64,000 nucleotides of DNA from JANMDN01 sp031376285 (GTDB lineage Bacteria > Actinomycetota > Thermoleophilia > Miltoncostaeales > Miltoncostaeaceae), in assembly GCA_031376285.1 (NCBI GenBank), contig JANMDN010000075.1, forward strand, positions 80,388 through 144,387, in the 5' to 3' direction. The notes beneath the pieces were generated by a model. The model saw nothing but the letters and a program-made list of their open reading frames with translations. It ran no database searches and was not told the DNA's origin. The position numbers and the translations under genes are program-made. Shown here piece by piece: positions 38,519-48,242 of the stretch (position 1 is the first letter of the stretch; each line of letters begins with the position of its first letter).

Positions 38519-40834
38519 TCAGCCACCCGCCACCGCTTCCTTGAGGTCTTGCAGATCGGTGAGCACCGGAGCGAACAGATCCCCGAGGGTCGCGACTCTC
38601 CGTGCGACCTCGCCCATCGTGAAGGCCCCGGGATCAAGCCCCGGACGCACCTCATCCCAGTCGAGCGGTGTCGCAACGGTCGCCCCAGGAACCGGCCGCA
38701 GCGAGTAGACACTCGAGATGCTCTTTCCGTAGCCATTCTGGAGGGCGTCGATGTAGACGCGGGGGCCGCGGGCGGCGACCAGCCGCTCGATCGACACGAG
38801 GTCCGGTCGGGCGGCGACCGCGGCCGCGGCGAGTGTTTGCGCGGCAGAGACGATCGCCGTCGTCGACAGACGCGCCGTGATCGGCACGAAGAGGTGCATC
38901 CCGCTCGCACCGGTTGTCTTCGCGTAGGCCCGGAGCCCGACTTCCCCGAGCAGATCCCGAAGGAGCAGCGCCGTCTCGACGACTCGGTTGTATGGCAGTC
39001 CGTCTGCGGGGTCGAGGTCGAGCAGCAGCTGCGTTGGGCGATCGGGTTGGTCGACGCGGCTTTGCCAGGGATTGATGTCGATGCAACCGAGGTTGACGAA
39101 CCACATCAGACCGAGCGGATCGTCGACCAGGCCGTAGGTCACCGGCTCGGCGTCGGCCTTGTCGGAACGGCTGAGCACCTCGCGACGCAACCAACTCGGC
39201 GCGTTGTCAGGGAGGTTGTGCTGGAAAAAAAACGGGGCGGCGATGCCGTTGGGGAATCGCTTCAGGATGAGCGGACGCCCCGCCAGGTGGGGGGTCAAGT
39301 GGGGCGCCATCCGCAGGTAGTGGTCGATGACGTCGCCTTTGGTGATCCCGAGACGCGGCCAGAAGACCTTGTTCAGGTTCGTCAGAGTCACGGCACGATT
39401 TCCGTCGGCGAGCGTCATCTCGTCAGGCCGGTCCGCCGATGGGTGCGGCTCCTGTTCGTCGAGCCCAAGGAAGACGGGATGGCGAAGCGCACCGTCGCGG
39501 GTCCATTCGGTGAACCGGACGCGACAGACGATCTCCGGACGGACAAACGTCGGGTTTGACTCCTTGACCTCCGTCGAGAAGGGTGAGGTGTCGGTCACGA
39601 GCGCGTCGAGACGAGAGCGCAGGCTCCGCAGGGCCACGTCGCTAAACCCCGAGCCGGCAGATCCGACGTAGGCGAGGCCCTCGGGTCGGTCGATACCCAG
39701 GAGCACCGCCCCGAGGGTCGACCGTCGGGCGCCGCTTCCCGTTGTGAAGCCGCCGATGCGCGCCTCGATCTCGCGGTGAGCCTTCACCTTGATCCACGAG
39801 CTGTCACGCTCGCCGGGTCGGTAGATGGAGTCAAGACGCTTCGCGACCACACCTTCGACACCTTGTTTAGACGCCATCCCGAAGAGCGCCCGGCCCTGCC
39901 CGGAGACGTGGTCGCTTGCCATGACATACGCCGGGCCGGTGTCGAGGATCCGACCGAGTGCCTCACGGCGCTCGGCGAGCGAGTGCTCAAGCAGCCAGCG
40001 TCCATCCGCGTAGAGCACGTCGAAGGCGACGAAAATGGGCGCCCCGAGACCGGCCTGCAAGCGGCCGAAGTCGGCTCGGCCGGCCTCGTCGAGGACGACG
40101 ATCTCCCCATCGAGGATCGCCTCCTGGGCGGTGACCCCTCGTCGCAGATCACCGAGGTCGGGAAAGCGTTGGGTGAGGTCAAGACCCCGACGGCTCCGAA
40201 GGTCGACCCCATCTCCGGTGATCAGAGCGAGGGCTCGGTAGCCGTCCCACTTGAGCTCAACGGACCAGTTCGGATCGTCGAGCGGGGCTACGTCGCTTTC
40301 GGCGAGGAGCGCCAGCATCGGCCGCAGTCCGAGGAAGCGCTCCGTCGGATCGGGCGTGCCGGGCGTCCCCTTCGCCGATCGGAAGCAGAGCCATTCCTTG
40401 CGGCCCTCTCGCTGCCCGGTGCGCACGAGGTGGTATTCGCCCTGAAGGACCTCACCGCTGAGGATGACCTTCCACTCGTCCTCAGTGCGCAAGATCAGCT
40501 CGTAGGTTCCCTGGTCCCAGATCGACATTCGGCCGGCGCCGTACTGCCCCTCTGGAATGACTCCTTCGAAGGTGAGGTACTCAAGGGGGTGATCCTCGGT
40601 CTGCACAGCGAGTCGCTTCGGCCCGACGCGCAGCGGCAGCCCCTTCGGAACAGCCCAGCTCACGAGAACCCCGTTGGCCTCGAGCCGCAGATCAAAATGC
40701 AGCGCTCGCGCCGAGTGCCGCGTGATCACAAACCGCGACGTGGACTCCGCCGGGGCGGGCCCCGGGGACGGTTCAGGAGTCGCGCCGAAGTTGCGTTTTG
40801 CCCGATACGCCTCGAGTGACGGCTCAGTGGCCAA
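38519..40834 (-). CDS. ligD: Multidomain ATP-dependent DNA ligase LigD (order PE-LIG-POL)
   Basis: A 771-residue end-joining ligase. The phosphoesterase domain is N-terminal (RHSARALHFDLRLE, HPLEYLTFEGVIPEGQYG). Next comes the ligase domain with nucleophile Lys195 in ELKWDGYRAL, AILDGEIVVLD, and VEGVVAKRLDS. The C-terminal polymerase/primase domain (LTNLNKVFWPRLGITKGDVIDHY, QLLLDLDPADG) retains the catalytic DxD. Mycobacterial LigD has the order POL-PE-LIG, so this is a different arrangement. No ku gene is in the window. The start is TTG at 40834, overlapping the preceding gene by 11 bases. Confidence 0.93.
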   Translation of the reverse strand: MATEPSLEAYRAKRNFGATPEPSPGPAPAESTSRFVITRHSARALHFDLRLEANGVLVSWAVPKGLPLRVGPKRLAVQTEDHPLEYLTFEGVIPEGQYGAGRMSIWDQGTYELILRTEDEWKVILSGEVLQGEYHLVRTGQREGRKEWLCFRSAKGTPGTPDPTERFLGLRPMLALLAESDVAPLDDPNWSVELKWDGYRALALITGDGVDLRSRRGLDLTQRFPDLGDLRRGVTAQEAILDGEIVVLDEAGRADFGRLQAGLGAPIFVAFDVLYADGRWLLEHSLAERREALGRILDTGPAYVMASDHVSGQGRALFGMASKQGVEGVVAKRLDSIYRPGERDSSWIKVKAHREIEARIGGFTTGSGARRSTLGAVLLGIDRPEGLAYVGSAGSGFSDVALRSLRSRLDALVTDTSPFSTEVKESNPTFVRPEIVCRVRFTEWTRDGALRHPVFLGLDEQEPHPSADRPDEMTLADGNRAVTLTNLNKVFWPRLGITKGDVIDHYLRMAPHLTPHLAGRPLILKRFPNGIAAPFFFQHNLPDNAPSWLRREVLSRSDKADAEPVTYGLVDDPLGLMWFVNLGCIDINPWQSRVDQPDRPTQLLLDLDPADGLPYNRVVETALLLRDLLGEVGLRAYAKTTGASGMHLFVPITARLSTTAIVSAAQTLAAAAVAARPDLVSIERLVAARGPRVYIDALQNGYGKSISSVYSLRPVPGATVATPLDWDEVRPGLDPGAFTMGEVARRVATLGDLFAPVLTDLQDLKEAVAGG

Positions 40835-41846
40835 AGGCCTCCAGAATGCCGAGCTGCCAGCGGGCCGAGTCGGCCGGCGACTGCAGATGGTGTGGCGGGG
40901 TCACCCAAAGGCGATCCGCCCGAGTCTCGTAGACGCGTGCGCGTTGGCGAACCTCATCCGGTGTCCCGGCTGCCGCAAAGACCGCGGTCATGTCCTCGCC
41001 CACCGCCTCCGCGAGGCGCTCGGGATCCCGCGTCAGAAAGGCCTTGCGGATCGGCGCGATTCGCTCGCCAAAGCCGTGCGCAGCGAAGAGTTCTGCGTAG
41101 GTCTTGACCGTTGCGTAGAAGCCGACGGTGCAGGCGGCGCCTCGTCGCGCGGCGTCCGGGTCGTCGGCGCTCACGGCACAGATCAGGGCTGCCGCGATCT
41201 CTGGCGCCTCACGACCAGCCCGCTCGGCACCCGCCCGAATCTGAGGGAGGAGGCGCTCGTCAAGCCACCGCGGCGTCGTCACCGGATGGTCGAGAAAACC
41301 GTCGGCGATCTCCCCGCAGAGCCCCGCCATGCCAGGCATCACGGCGGCCAACCAGACGGGGATCGCCGTCCGCGGCGCCCGGAAGGCGCGTTGGTAGCCG
41401 GCGACCTCGATGTCAACGATCCGACCGTGCGCTCGTGACGGCCCCTCCTCGGGCATCGTCCGAATCAGCTCCCTTACCGCGGCCACGGTCTCGCGCATCC
41501 GTCGAATGGGCGGGTCGTAGGCCACACCATGCCACCGCTCGTTGAGGCGTTTGACGCCTGCCCCAAGACCCAGCGCCATGCGTCCCTCGGACAGTTCGTC
41601 CAGGTCGAGCATCTCAAGCGCCAGCGTGAATGGGCTCCGTGTGAAGGCCAGCGCGATCCCCGTCGCGAGTTCGATTCGAGTGGTTGACGCCGCGGCGAGC
41701 GCCAGCGGGATCATGGCCGACCGGGTCAGCTCCGGGGCCCAGAGCCTGGCAAATCCCGCGGCCTCGGCTGCGACGGCGAACGCGACGATCTCCTGCGGTG
41801 TCTCCCCGGAGAGTTGAGCGTCGACGGGGATGGCGAGCGGGGTCAC
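40824..41846 (-). CDS. LLM-class F420-dependent oxidoreductase
   Basis: A 340-residue luciferase-like TIM barrel (AVAAEAAGFARLWAPELTRSAMIPLA, TRIELATGIALAFTRSPFTLALEMLDL, GLGAGVKRLNERWHG). This subgroup in actinobacteria generally uses coenzyme F420, and methylenetetrahydromethanopterin-reductase-like members are the nearest described. The substrate is unknown. GTG start at 41846. It heads the run that includes ligD; the upstream gap holds a dispersed repeat. Confidence 0.88.
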   Translation of the reverse strand: MTPLAIPVDAQLSGETPQEIVAFAVAAEAAGFARLWAPELTRSAMIPLALAAASTTRIELATGIALAFTRSPFTLALEMLDLDELSEGRMALGLGAGVKRLNERWHGVAYDPPIRRMRETVAAVRELIRTMPEEGPSRAHGRIVDIEVAGYQRAFRAPRTAIPVWLAAVMPGMAGLCGEIADGFLDHPVTTPRWLDERLLPQIRAGAERAGREAPEIAAALICAVSADDPDAARRGAACTVGFYATVKTYAELFAAHGFGERIAPIRKAFLTRDPERLAEAVGEDMTAVFAAAGTPDEVRQRARVYETRADRLWVTPPHHLQSPADSARWQLGILEAFGH

Positions 41847-41873
41847 GTCCGAAGTATCCCAGCGCGTCGGAGC

Positions 41874-41998
41874 TTCACGAGCCGAGACATTCGGTGCATG
41901 GAGGTGGACTCAGCAATGAGCGAGGATCCCCCCGCCTCGGGTGTATCAGACACCTGTGCGCGTGACCTCAAGGGTCCGGTTGATTGTGGTGTCAGACA
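41874..41998 (-). repeat. Copy A of a ~125-bp dispersed intergenic element
   Basis: Read on the minus strand it starts with TGTCTGACACCAC, has CGCACAGGTGTCTGATACA near the middle, then CCTCGCTCATTGCTGAGT and CACCTCCATGCACC, and ends CGTGAA. The same order of blocks, with scattered substitutions and a few small gaps, occurs at 48243-48365 on the plus strand. It fills the gap between the MFS gene stop and the LLM gene start. Confidence 0.75.
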
Positions 41999-42000
41999 TG

Positions 42001-43452
42001 TCAGTGGGCTGTTGGGGCACCGTCCTGAAGCTTCCCGCCTCGAATCATGACAAGCGACGCGACGACACCGAGCACCGACAGCACAACTCCCACCCAGAAG
42101 GCCCAGTGATAGCCCTGAACGAGGGAACTCGCAACGTCCGCTCGGGAGGGCTCCCCGATGATGTTCTTGTCGCTCAGGTAGCGGTCGGTCCCAAGGTTTG
42201 CGATCGATCCGAGGATGCCGAGCCCGACGGCGCCGCCAACCTGCTGGGCGGTGTTGACCACGCCCGAGGCGACCCCGGCGTCCCTGGCCTCGACGCCCTC
42301 AAGGGCCCCGATGGCAACCGGGATGAACGAGAAGCCCAGCCCGACGCCCGAGAGGATGAACCCAGGCACCAGGTCCCGGCCGTAGGTTCCGTTCACCCGG
42401 ATGAAGGCGAAGTAGGCGAGCCCTGCGGCGAGCAGGGCCATCCCGAGACTCAGGACCGGTCGGACGCCGACCTTCGTGACGAGCGCCTGCGAGACCGCGG
42501 CCGCGACGACGATCGTTCCGGCCACGAGCAGGTAGCGAACCCCGATCTCCTTCGGTCCGAGCCCTTGCACGATCGCCATGTAGCGAGAGAGGAAGTAGAA
42601 CATTGCGAAGATCGCACAACCAAGAAGGAAACCCGCGAGGTTCGCGCCAGCGACGCCGCGTAGTTTGAACAGACGAAGTGGCATCAGGGGCGACTTCGCC
42701 CTGCTCTCGATTGCGAGGAAGCCGGCAAGCAGCGCGACGGCGCCGGCAAGCGTTCCGGCAGTCAGCCCCGTGCCCCAGCCGTGACCCTTCTCGGCTGTCT
42801 GGACGAAGCCGTAGATCAGGAGCCCGAGGCCCGCTGTGCCGACAACACCGCCGAGGACGTCGAAGCTCCGGTGTGCGTCGTCGACCTTGCTCTCGGTAAG
42901 GAGCACCCAGGTCATCACCAGTGCGAGAACGCCGATCGGCACGTTGACCCAGAAGATCCAGCGCCAATCGAGCCAGTCGGTGAGAAACCCTCCCGCCAGA
43001 ACACCGACGGCGCCGCCGAGTCCCGCCACCGCGCCCCAGACGCCAAGCGCCTTGTTGCGCTCCGCGCCCTCCTCGAACGTCACCGTCAGGATCGACAGCG
43101 CCGCCGGGGACACGATCGCCGCGCCGAGGCCCTGCAGCGCCCGGGCGGTGATCAACATGGCGCTGTTCTCGGCAAAACCGCACAGGAGCGAGCCCACGGT
43201 GAAAACCGCGAGGCCGATCGCAAAGACTCGGCGACGTCCGAGCAGGTCCGCGAGGCGCCCACCCAGCAGGAGCAACCCGCCGAAGGTCAGCGTGTAGGCA
43301 TTCAGTACCCACGAGAGGTTCGCCTCGGAGAAGTCGAGGGCCGTCTTGATCGGGTCAAGGGCCACGTTCACAATCGAAACGTCGATCACGATCATGAACT
43401 GCGTTGCCGCCAAGAGAACAAGCGCCAGCCATTTGCGCCGGGTTGCGTCCAC
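42001..43452 (-). CDS. MFS drug exporter, DHA2 (EmrB/QacA) type
   Basis: A 483-residue proton-coupled efflux protein with 14 predicted membrane helices. Motif D1 is in FMIVIDVSIVNVALDPI, motif A in GGRLADLLGRRRVF, and motif C in GLGGAVGVLAGGFLTDWLDWRWIFWVNVPIG. The exported compound cannot be deduced. It lies 98 bases downstream of parC on the same strand; no TetR- or MarR-type regulator adjoins it. The start is GTG at 43452. Confidence 0.92.
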   Translation of the reverse strand: MDATRRKWLALVLLAATQFMIVIDVSIVNVALDPIKTALDFSEANLSWVLNAYTLTFGGLLLLGGRLADLLGRRRVFAIGLAVFTVGSLLCGFAENSAMLITARALQGLGAAIVSPAALSILTVTFEEGAERNKALGVWGAVAGLGGAVGVLAGGFLTDWLDWRWIFWVNVPIGVLALVMTWVLLTESKVDDAHRSFDVLGGVVGTAGLGLLIYGFVQTAEKGHGWGTGLTAGTLAGAVALLAGFLAIESRAKSPLMPLRLFKLRGVAGANLAGFLLGCAIFAMFYFLSRYMAIVQGLGPKEIGVRYLLVAGTIVVAAAVSQALVTKVGVRPVLSLGMALLAAGLAYFAFIRVNGTYGRDLVPGFILSGVGLGFSFIPVAIGALEGVEARDAGVASGVVNTAQQVGGAVGLGILGSIANLGTDRYLSDKNIIGEPSRADVASSLVQGYHWAFWVGVVLSVLGVVASLVMIRGGKLQDGAPTAH

Positions 43453-43550
43453 GGGTCGTCTCCTACGCTGAAGGGTCCTGGCGAAGCGGCGTCAACATGC
43501 GCTTTCGCGCTCCGGCGTGACCCTACGCCCCGCCTCGCACGTCGTGGGAA

Positions 43551-46124
43551 CTACCGCTCCGTGACCAGGAGAATCGACGGACGGTCGCCGTCGGCGATCT
43601 CCACGAGCGGGCGCGACACGGCACTCCTCGCGACCGGCTCCACGTCATCGGCCCCGATTTCGATGCTCTCGCCACGCGCGGTCACGAGCACCAGACCCCC
43701 GCCTCGGGCGACGCATGCGATCAACGAAACGTCGCCCGCGGGCTCCTTGGTCGGGCGGTGAGGATCGGCGGACGCCACGCCGCCCGTCCCGCGTCCCTTG
43801 GCCGGATACTCGGCCAGGGCGGTCCGCTTAACGCTCCCGGAGCGATGGACGGTCAGCACATCATCGCCGGAGGCGAGAACCGAGCAGACGACGCGGTCAC
43901 CTGCGGCGACCTTCATGCCCGCGATACCACCCGCACTGCCCGATTGCACCGGCCGGATGGCCCCGAGCGCGGTCCGAAGGAGCTGTCCGCCCGCCGTCGC
44001 GACGAGAATCTCGCCCCCGTCCTCGGGGTGAAGCACACACGCGACGATGCGGTCGCCATCGCCAACCCGAAAGACAAGGGCGCCAGCCGCGTGGCTCGCG
44101 CCAAGCAGTCCCCACTCGACCCGCTTGATCTGTCCACTTGCGGTCACCAGGGCACAATGGGAATACCCCCCGCTCTCAGGCAGCACCGCGACGATCCGGT
44201 CGCCCTTGGCTGGGCTCACGAGTTGCTGACCCCGACCGCGGCGCGTCTCGGGTGGCCCCTCGATGGGGTTCACTCTGAAGGCAAAGCCACCCGCCGTGAC
44301 GGCCACAAGCGGCAAGTCCGCACGCACGTCGAGTGCGCCAATGACCGCCGCGCCGGCCGCCGGTTGGAGCGGCACGCGAGGAACGCGACGCACGTTCGGG
44401 TCGGCCACGAGCACCTGCCCGAGATCGGCGATATAGATCGCGACCGACCCGCCGGCCGGCGTGGGCGCGCGGACGTCGGCCTCGGCACCGAGCGTCAGCT
44501 CCGACGGCGTGATGCCTGTCGCCGCGAGCACGGTACGGCGGGGCCCGCCGTACCGTGCCTTCGCCGCGCGCAGTTCGTCGATCACGATGTCGCGGACGCC
44601 ATGCTCGGATTCGAGCACGCCCGCGATTTCGTCCATCCGGTCGCCCTTCGCGCGAACCTCGTCCTGCAGGCGAAAGCGGTTCAGCTTGTTCAGCCGGCGA
44701 AGCTGCATCTCGATGATCCAGGTCGCCTGCTGGTCGTCGATCGGTCGGGCAACACGCTCCCCGTGCGCAACAAACGTGAGCGTCGCAATGAGACGCGCTT
44801 TGGCGTCGTCATCGTCGTCAGCGGAACGGATAATCGCGACAACCTCGTCGATTGCCGAGAGCGCCGCCATGAGCGCGAGCAGTCGGTGGAGGTCACGCGC
44901 GAGGACGGCGGCCTCATGCCGGAGACGTCGCGCCACGACCTCGTGGCGAAAGGCGACAAAGCGACGAAGAATGTCGATGAGCGGGAGCTGACGCGGCTTT
45001 CCGTCGGCGATGACGGTGAAGTTGAACTTGACCGTGTCGCGGAGCTTCGTGAAACGCATCAGGTCGGCGATCAGCTTCTGGACATTCCCGCCGCGCTTGC
45101 ACTTGACCTGGACACGCGGGCCGGTGTTTCGGCCGGTGAGGTTTCGCGGCATCTCGACGACGTCGGTGATCCGGCCATCCCGCGCCGCCTGAACGACCTG
45201 TTTGACGATCTGATCCGGGCCGACCTGGTAGGGCAGCTCCGTCAGGAGAACAGCCTGCTGATTTCCCGGCAGGCTCTCGATGATGTAGCGGCCCTGAAGC
45301 TGAATCGTTCCCTGACCTGTCGCATAAATCTGGGCGAGTCCCTCGGGATTTGTGACGACTCCTCCACCGGGGAAGTCCGGCCCCGGCATCACCTTCATCA
45401 CATCCGCAAGCGACGGGTTCGGCCGCTTGGCCACCACAATCGCGGCGTCGATCGCCTCTCCCACCGAGTGCGGCGGGATATCCGAGGCCATCGACCAGCC
45501 GATCCCAGACTGCCCGAGTGTCAGGACAAGCGGGACGGTGACCGGCAGGACCGTGGCTTCCTGGCGCGTCTCGGAGAAGTTCTCGCGGTAGTCGACAACC
45601 TCGGGCCGCAGATCGACGATGCACTCGCTTGCGAGGGCGGTCAGACGGGCCTCTGTGTAGCGCATCGCAGCCGCCGGGTCGCCGTCGACGTTGCCCCAAT
45701 TGCCCTGCCCATCGACGAGCGGGGTCGTCGACTGGAAGTCCTGCGCCATCCGGACCATCGCGTCGTAGACGGCGGAGTCGCCGTGGGGGTGGTAGTTGCC
45801 GATGACGTGGCCGACGGTTGTCGCCGACTTCTTGTACGGCCGATCCGCTCGGCTCCCCAGCTCGTCCATCGCAAAGATGATCCGGCGCTGGACGGGCTTC
45901 AGACCATCGCGAACATCGGGGATCGCCCGGCTCGTGTTGACGTAGGAGCCGTAGGCGTGGCCGCGATCGAGCATCGCCTCGGAGAAGTCGACCTCTTCGC
46001 CGCTCCAGTCGACGCGAGTGACCTCTTCGATGACGTCACCAGCGGTGCCATCTGCTGACGTGGCATCCTCGTCTGGGTTCGAGAGAAGCGGAATCTGCTG
46101 GTCGTCCGGGTCCTGCGTGCTCAC
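43551..46124 (-). CDS. parC: Type IIA topoisomerase subunit A, probably ParC
   Basis: An 857-residue DNA cleavage subunit. The catalytic tyrosine is in AAAMRYTEARLT; GLKPVQRRIIFAMDELG, KKSATTVGHVIGNYHPHGD and the QATWIIEMQLRRLNKLNRF segment are standard. The C-terminal beta-pinwheel lacks a canonical QRRGGKG GyrA box (closest is ETRRGRGQQL) and ends with the EYPAKGRGTGGVAS pattern common in actinobacterial ParC. With the partner's features this favours topoisomerase IV (decatenation) over gyrase. GTG start at 46124 overlaps the parE stop (GTGA). Confidence 0.85.
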   Translation of the reverse strand: MSTQDPDDQQIPLLSNPDEDATSADGTAGDVIEEVTRVDWSGEEVDFSEAMLDRGHAYGSYVNTSRAIPDVRDGLKPVQRRIIFAMDELGSRADRPYKKSATTVGHVIGNYHPHGDSAVYDAMVRMAQDFQSTTPLVDGQGNWGNVDGDPAAAMRYTEARLTALASECIVDLRPEVVDYRENFSETRQEATVLPVTVPLVLTLGQSGIGWSMASDIPPHSVGEAIDAAIVVAKRPNPSLADVMKVMPGPDFPGGGVVTNPEGLAQIYATGQGTIQLQGRYIIESLPGNQQAVLLTELPYQVGPDQIVKQVVQAARDGRITDVVEMPRNLTGRNTGPRVQVKCKRGGNVQKLIADLMRFTKLRDTVKFNFTVIADGKPRQLPLIDILRRFVAFRHEVVARRLRHEAAVLARDLHRLLALMAALSAIDEVVAIIRSADDDDDAKARLIATLTFVAHGERVARPIDDQQATWIIEMQLRRLNKLNRFRLQDEVRAKGDRMDEIAGVLESEHGVRDIVIDELRAAKARYGGPRRTVLAATGITPSELTLGAEADVRAPTPAGGSVAIYIADLGQVLVADPNVRRVPRVPLQPAAGAAVIGALDVRADLPLVAVTAGGFAFRVNPIEGPPETRRGRGQQLVSPAKGDRIVAVLPESGGYSHCALVTASGQIKRVEWGLLGASHAAGALVFRVGDGDRIVACVLHPEDGGEILVATAGGQLLRTALGAIRPVQSGSAGGIAGMKVAAGDRVVCSVLASGDDVLTVHRSGSVKRTALAEYPAKGRGTGGVASADPHRPTKEPAGDVSLIACVARGGGLVLVTARGESIEIGADDVEPVARSAVSRPLVEIADGDRPSILLVTER

Positions 46125-48091
46125 ACTTCCTCCAGCAGGAGGCCACGATCCTCCAGCCACGCGCGCCGGGGCTCGGGGCGCGATCCCATGATGAGGTTCA
46201 GGGTCTCCTGGGTCGCGGCAAGATCCTCGACGGTCACCTGGGCAAGGCGCCGTGTGGCCGGCGTGAAACACGTCTCGGCGAGGTGTTCGGGGTTCATCTC
46301 CCCGAGGCCCTTGAACCTGGTGACGTCATCCCCGGAGCGCCGGTGTTTACGCACGAGGGCGCTGCGCGTCACCTCGTCGTAGGCGTAGGCGACGTTGTCG
46401 CCCCGGGGGTCCATGTTCACCTTGAAGAGCGGCGGCATCGCGAGAAAGATGCGTCCCTGCTGCAGGAGTTGGGGGAACATCTCGGCAAAAAGGGTCAGCA
46501 GCAGGTTCGTGATGTGGGAGCCGTCGACGTCCGCGTCCGAGAGGATGATGACCTTCCCGTAGCGCAACTGGGCGGGGTCGAGCGTTGCGACGACCGCCTT
46601 GCCGACGAGGTCCTTACGTCCCCCGAGGGCGGTGAGGATCCCCTCCACCTCCGAGTTTTCGAAGGCCCTGCCGTTGCGCGCGCCCAGCACGTTTAGGATC
46701 TTTCCGCGGATTGGCAGAATGGCCTGAAAGCTGGCGTCGCGAGCGCCCTTGGCAGAACCGGCGGCACTGTCACCTTCGACGATGTAGATCTCCCGGTCCT
46801 CGGGCGGGCACTGCTCGAGGCAGTCGGCGAGCTTTCCCGGAAGGTTCGTGTCGGTGAAGATCGACGTTGCTTCGTTTCGGAGCTTCTTGGACACCTTGTT
46901 CCGGGCCAGGCGAATCTCGCGTGCGAGCATCACCCGCTCGAGAATCTGCTTCATCTCTTTCTGGTTCGCACCGTCGGCGAGCCACGCGCCGAGCGCCCCC
47001 GACACGAACGTCGCCACCGCCCCGGCCACCTCGGCGTTATTCAGCTTCTGTTTGGTCTGCCCCTCGAATTGCGGGTTCTCGACCCGGACGCTGATGGCTA
47101 CGGTGAGTCCATCGACGACGTCTCGCCCCTCGAACGTTTCACCCTTGTCACGCTTGAGACGCCCGCTCTCGTGAGCGATCGCGTTCAGCGTGCGAGTCAA
47201 GGCGCGACGGAGCCCCGAGACGTGCGTGCCTCCCTCGGGGGTCGGGACGACGTTCGCGAACGCGTAGAGATGTTCGTCGGCAGATCTGGTCCATTGGAGG
47301 GCGACCTCGACGACGGTTTCGTCACCGGTCTTGTGCGCTGCGAGGTCGTCCGAGGCCAGGTAGATGACCCCGGGATGGATCGGCTCACGTTCGGCGTTCA
47401 GCTCGCGAACATAGTCGCCGAGGCCACGCTTGGAGAGAAAAACTTGCTCCTCGCGCTCCGGGGCACGAAGCACGAATCGAATGCCGCGAACGAGATAGCT
47501 CTTCTCCCGGAGGCGCTGCTCGATCGTCGACACCGAGTAGTTCGCCTCGTCGTCGAAAATCGACCGGTCGAAGCGAAAACGAACCGTGGTCCCGTTCGGC
47601 TCGCCCTTCGCGAGGCTCGCGACGCGCGTGACCGCCATGGTCGCCTTGCCACGCTCGTAGCGGGCGCGAAACGTGCCGCCGTCGCGGCGAACCTCGACCT
47701 CGAGCCACTCCGAGAGCGCGTTCGTAACTGACGCCCCGACCCCGTGGAGGCCGCCCGCGACCTTGTACCCACCGGATCCAAACTTGCCGCCGGCGTGGAG
47801 ACGCGTGAACACCAGATCGAGCGCCGACTCGCCCGTTCCCTCGTGGATATCGACCGGGATGCCCCGACCATCGTCGGCAACCAAGACCACACCGTCGCCC
47901 TGCACCTCGACCACGATCTCACGACAGAAACCGGCGAGCGCCTCGTCGACCGCGTTGTCGACGATCTCCCAAACGAGGTGGTGAAGACCGCGGGACGATG
48001 TCGATCCGATGTACATCCCGGGGCGGACCCGGACCGGCTCAAGCCCCTCGAGAACGACGATCTGGTCGGCGGTGTAGTCGCTCGTAGCCAT
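46121..48091 (-). CDS. parE: Type IIA topoisomerase subunit B, probably ParE
   Basis: A 656-residue ATPase/Toprim subunit. The GHKL fold is seen in GLEPVRVRPGMYIGSTSSRG, EIVDNAVDEAL, ADDGRGIPVDI and GGKFGSGGYKVAGGLHGVGAS; the Toprim motifs are YIVEGDSAAGSAKGARD and IILSDADVDGSHI. The KFGSGGY variant of the glycine loop is ParE-like, where GyrB usually has an Asn/Ser-Tyr-Lys form. The location far from recognisable dnaA/recF genes also fits ParE. ATG at 48091 is used; a longer ORF reaches into the repeat region upstream. Confidence 0.85.
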   Translation of the reverse strand: MATSDYTADQIVVLEGLEPVRVRPGMYIGSTSSRGLHHLVWEIVDNAVDEALAGFCREIVVEVQGDGVVLVADDGRGIPVDIHEGTGESALDLVFTRLHAGGKFGSGGYKVAGGLHGVGASVTNALSEWLEVEVRRDGGTFRARYERGKATMAVTRVASLAKGEPNGTTVRFRFDRSIFDDEANYSVSTIEQRLREKSYLVRGIRFVLRAPEREEQVFLSKRGLGDYVRELNAEREPIHPGVIYLASDDLAAHKTGDETVVEVALQWTRSADEHLYAFANVVPTPEGGTHVSGLRRALTRTLNAIAHESGRLKRDKGETFEGRDVVDGLTVAISVRVENPQFEGQTKQKLNNAEVAGAVATFVSGALGAWLADGANQKEMKQILERVMLAREIRLARNKVSKKLRNEATSIFTDTNLPGKLADCLEQCPPEDREIYIVEGDSAAGSAKGARDASFQAILPIRGKILNVLGARNGRAFENSEVEGILTALGGRKDLVGKAVVATLDPAQLRYGKVIILSDADVDGSHITNLLLTLFAEMFPQLLQQGRIFLAMPPLFKVNMDPRGDNVAYAYDEVTRSALVRKHRRSGDDVTRFKGLGEMNPEHLAETCFTPATRRLAQVTVEDLAATQETLNLIMGSRPEPRRAWLEDRGLLLEEV

Positions 48092-48153
48092 ACCCACCCA
48101 TATTAGGCACGACAGCGGGAGAGCCCGGTCGCCGGGCGACTGGCGTGTTGGAG

Positions 48154-48212
48154 TGTCAGGCACCTGCCTCGGGTGTCTGGGCGCGCGAAAGGCGTCGTGG
48201 TGCCAGACACCG
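48154..48212. repeat. TGTCAGGCACC / GGTGTCTGG palindromic repeat unit
   Basis: TGTCAGGCACC at 48154-48164 is followed by GGTGTCTGG (48172-48180) and its inverse CCAGACACC (48203-48211), which can form a 9-bp stem. It belongs to the same repeat vocabulary as the array near 32.5 kb. Confidence 0.65.
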
Positions 48213-48242
48213 TGAAACAGCCCGTCCGCCCGGCGACCGGCG

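Noticed and set aside
43758..46058. 766-codon plus-strand ORF
   Set aside because: Antisense shadow of parC; the peptide has no family features and is skewed to Arg/Asp/His.
43551..48091. DNA gyrase gyrB-gyrA
   Set aside because: No canonical GyrA box, ParE-type KFGSGGY glycine loop, and no dnaA/recF context; topoisomerase IV is favoured, though gyrase cannot be fully excluded.
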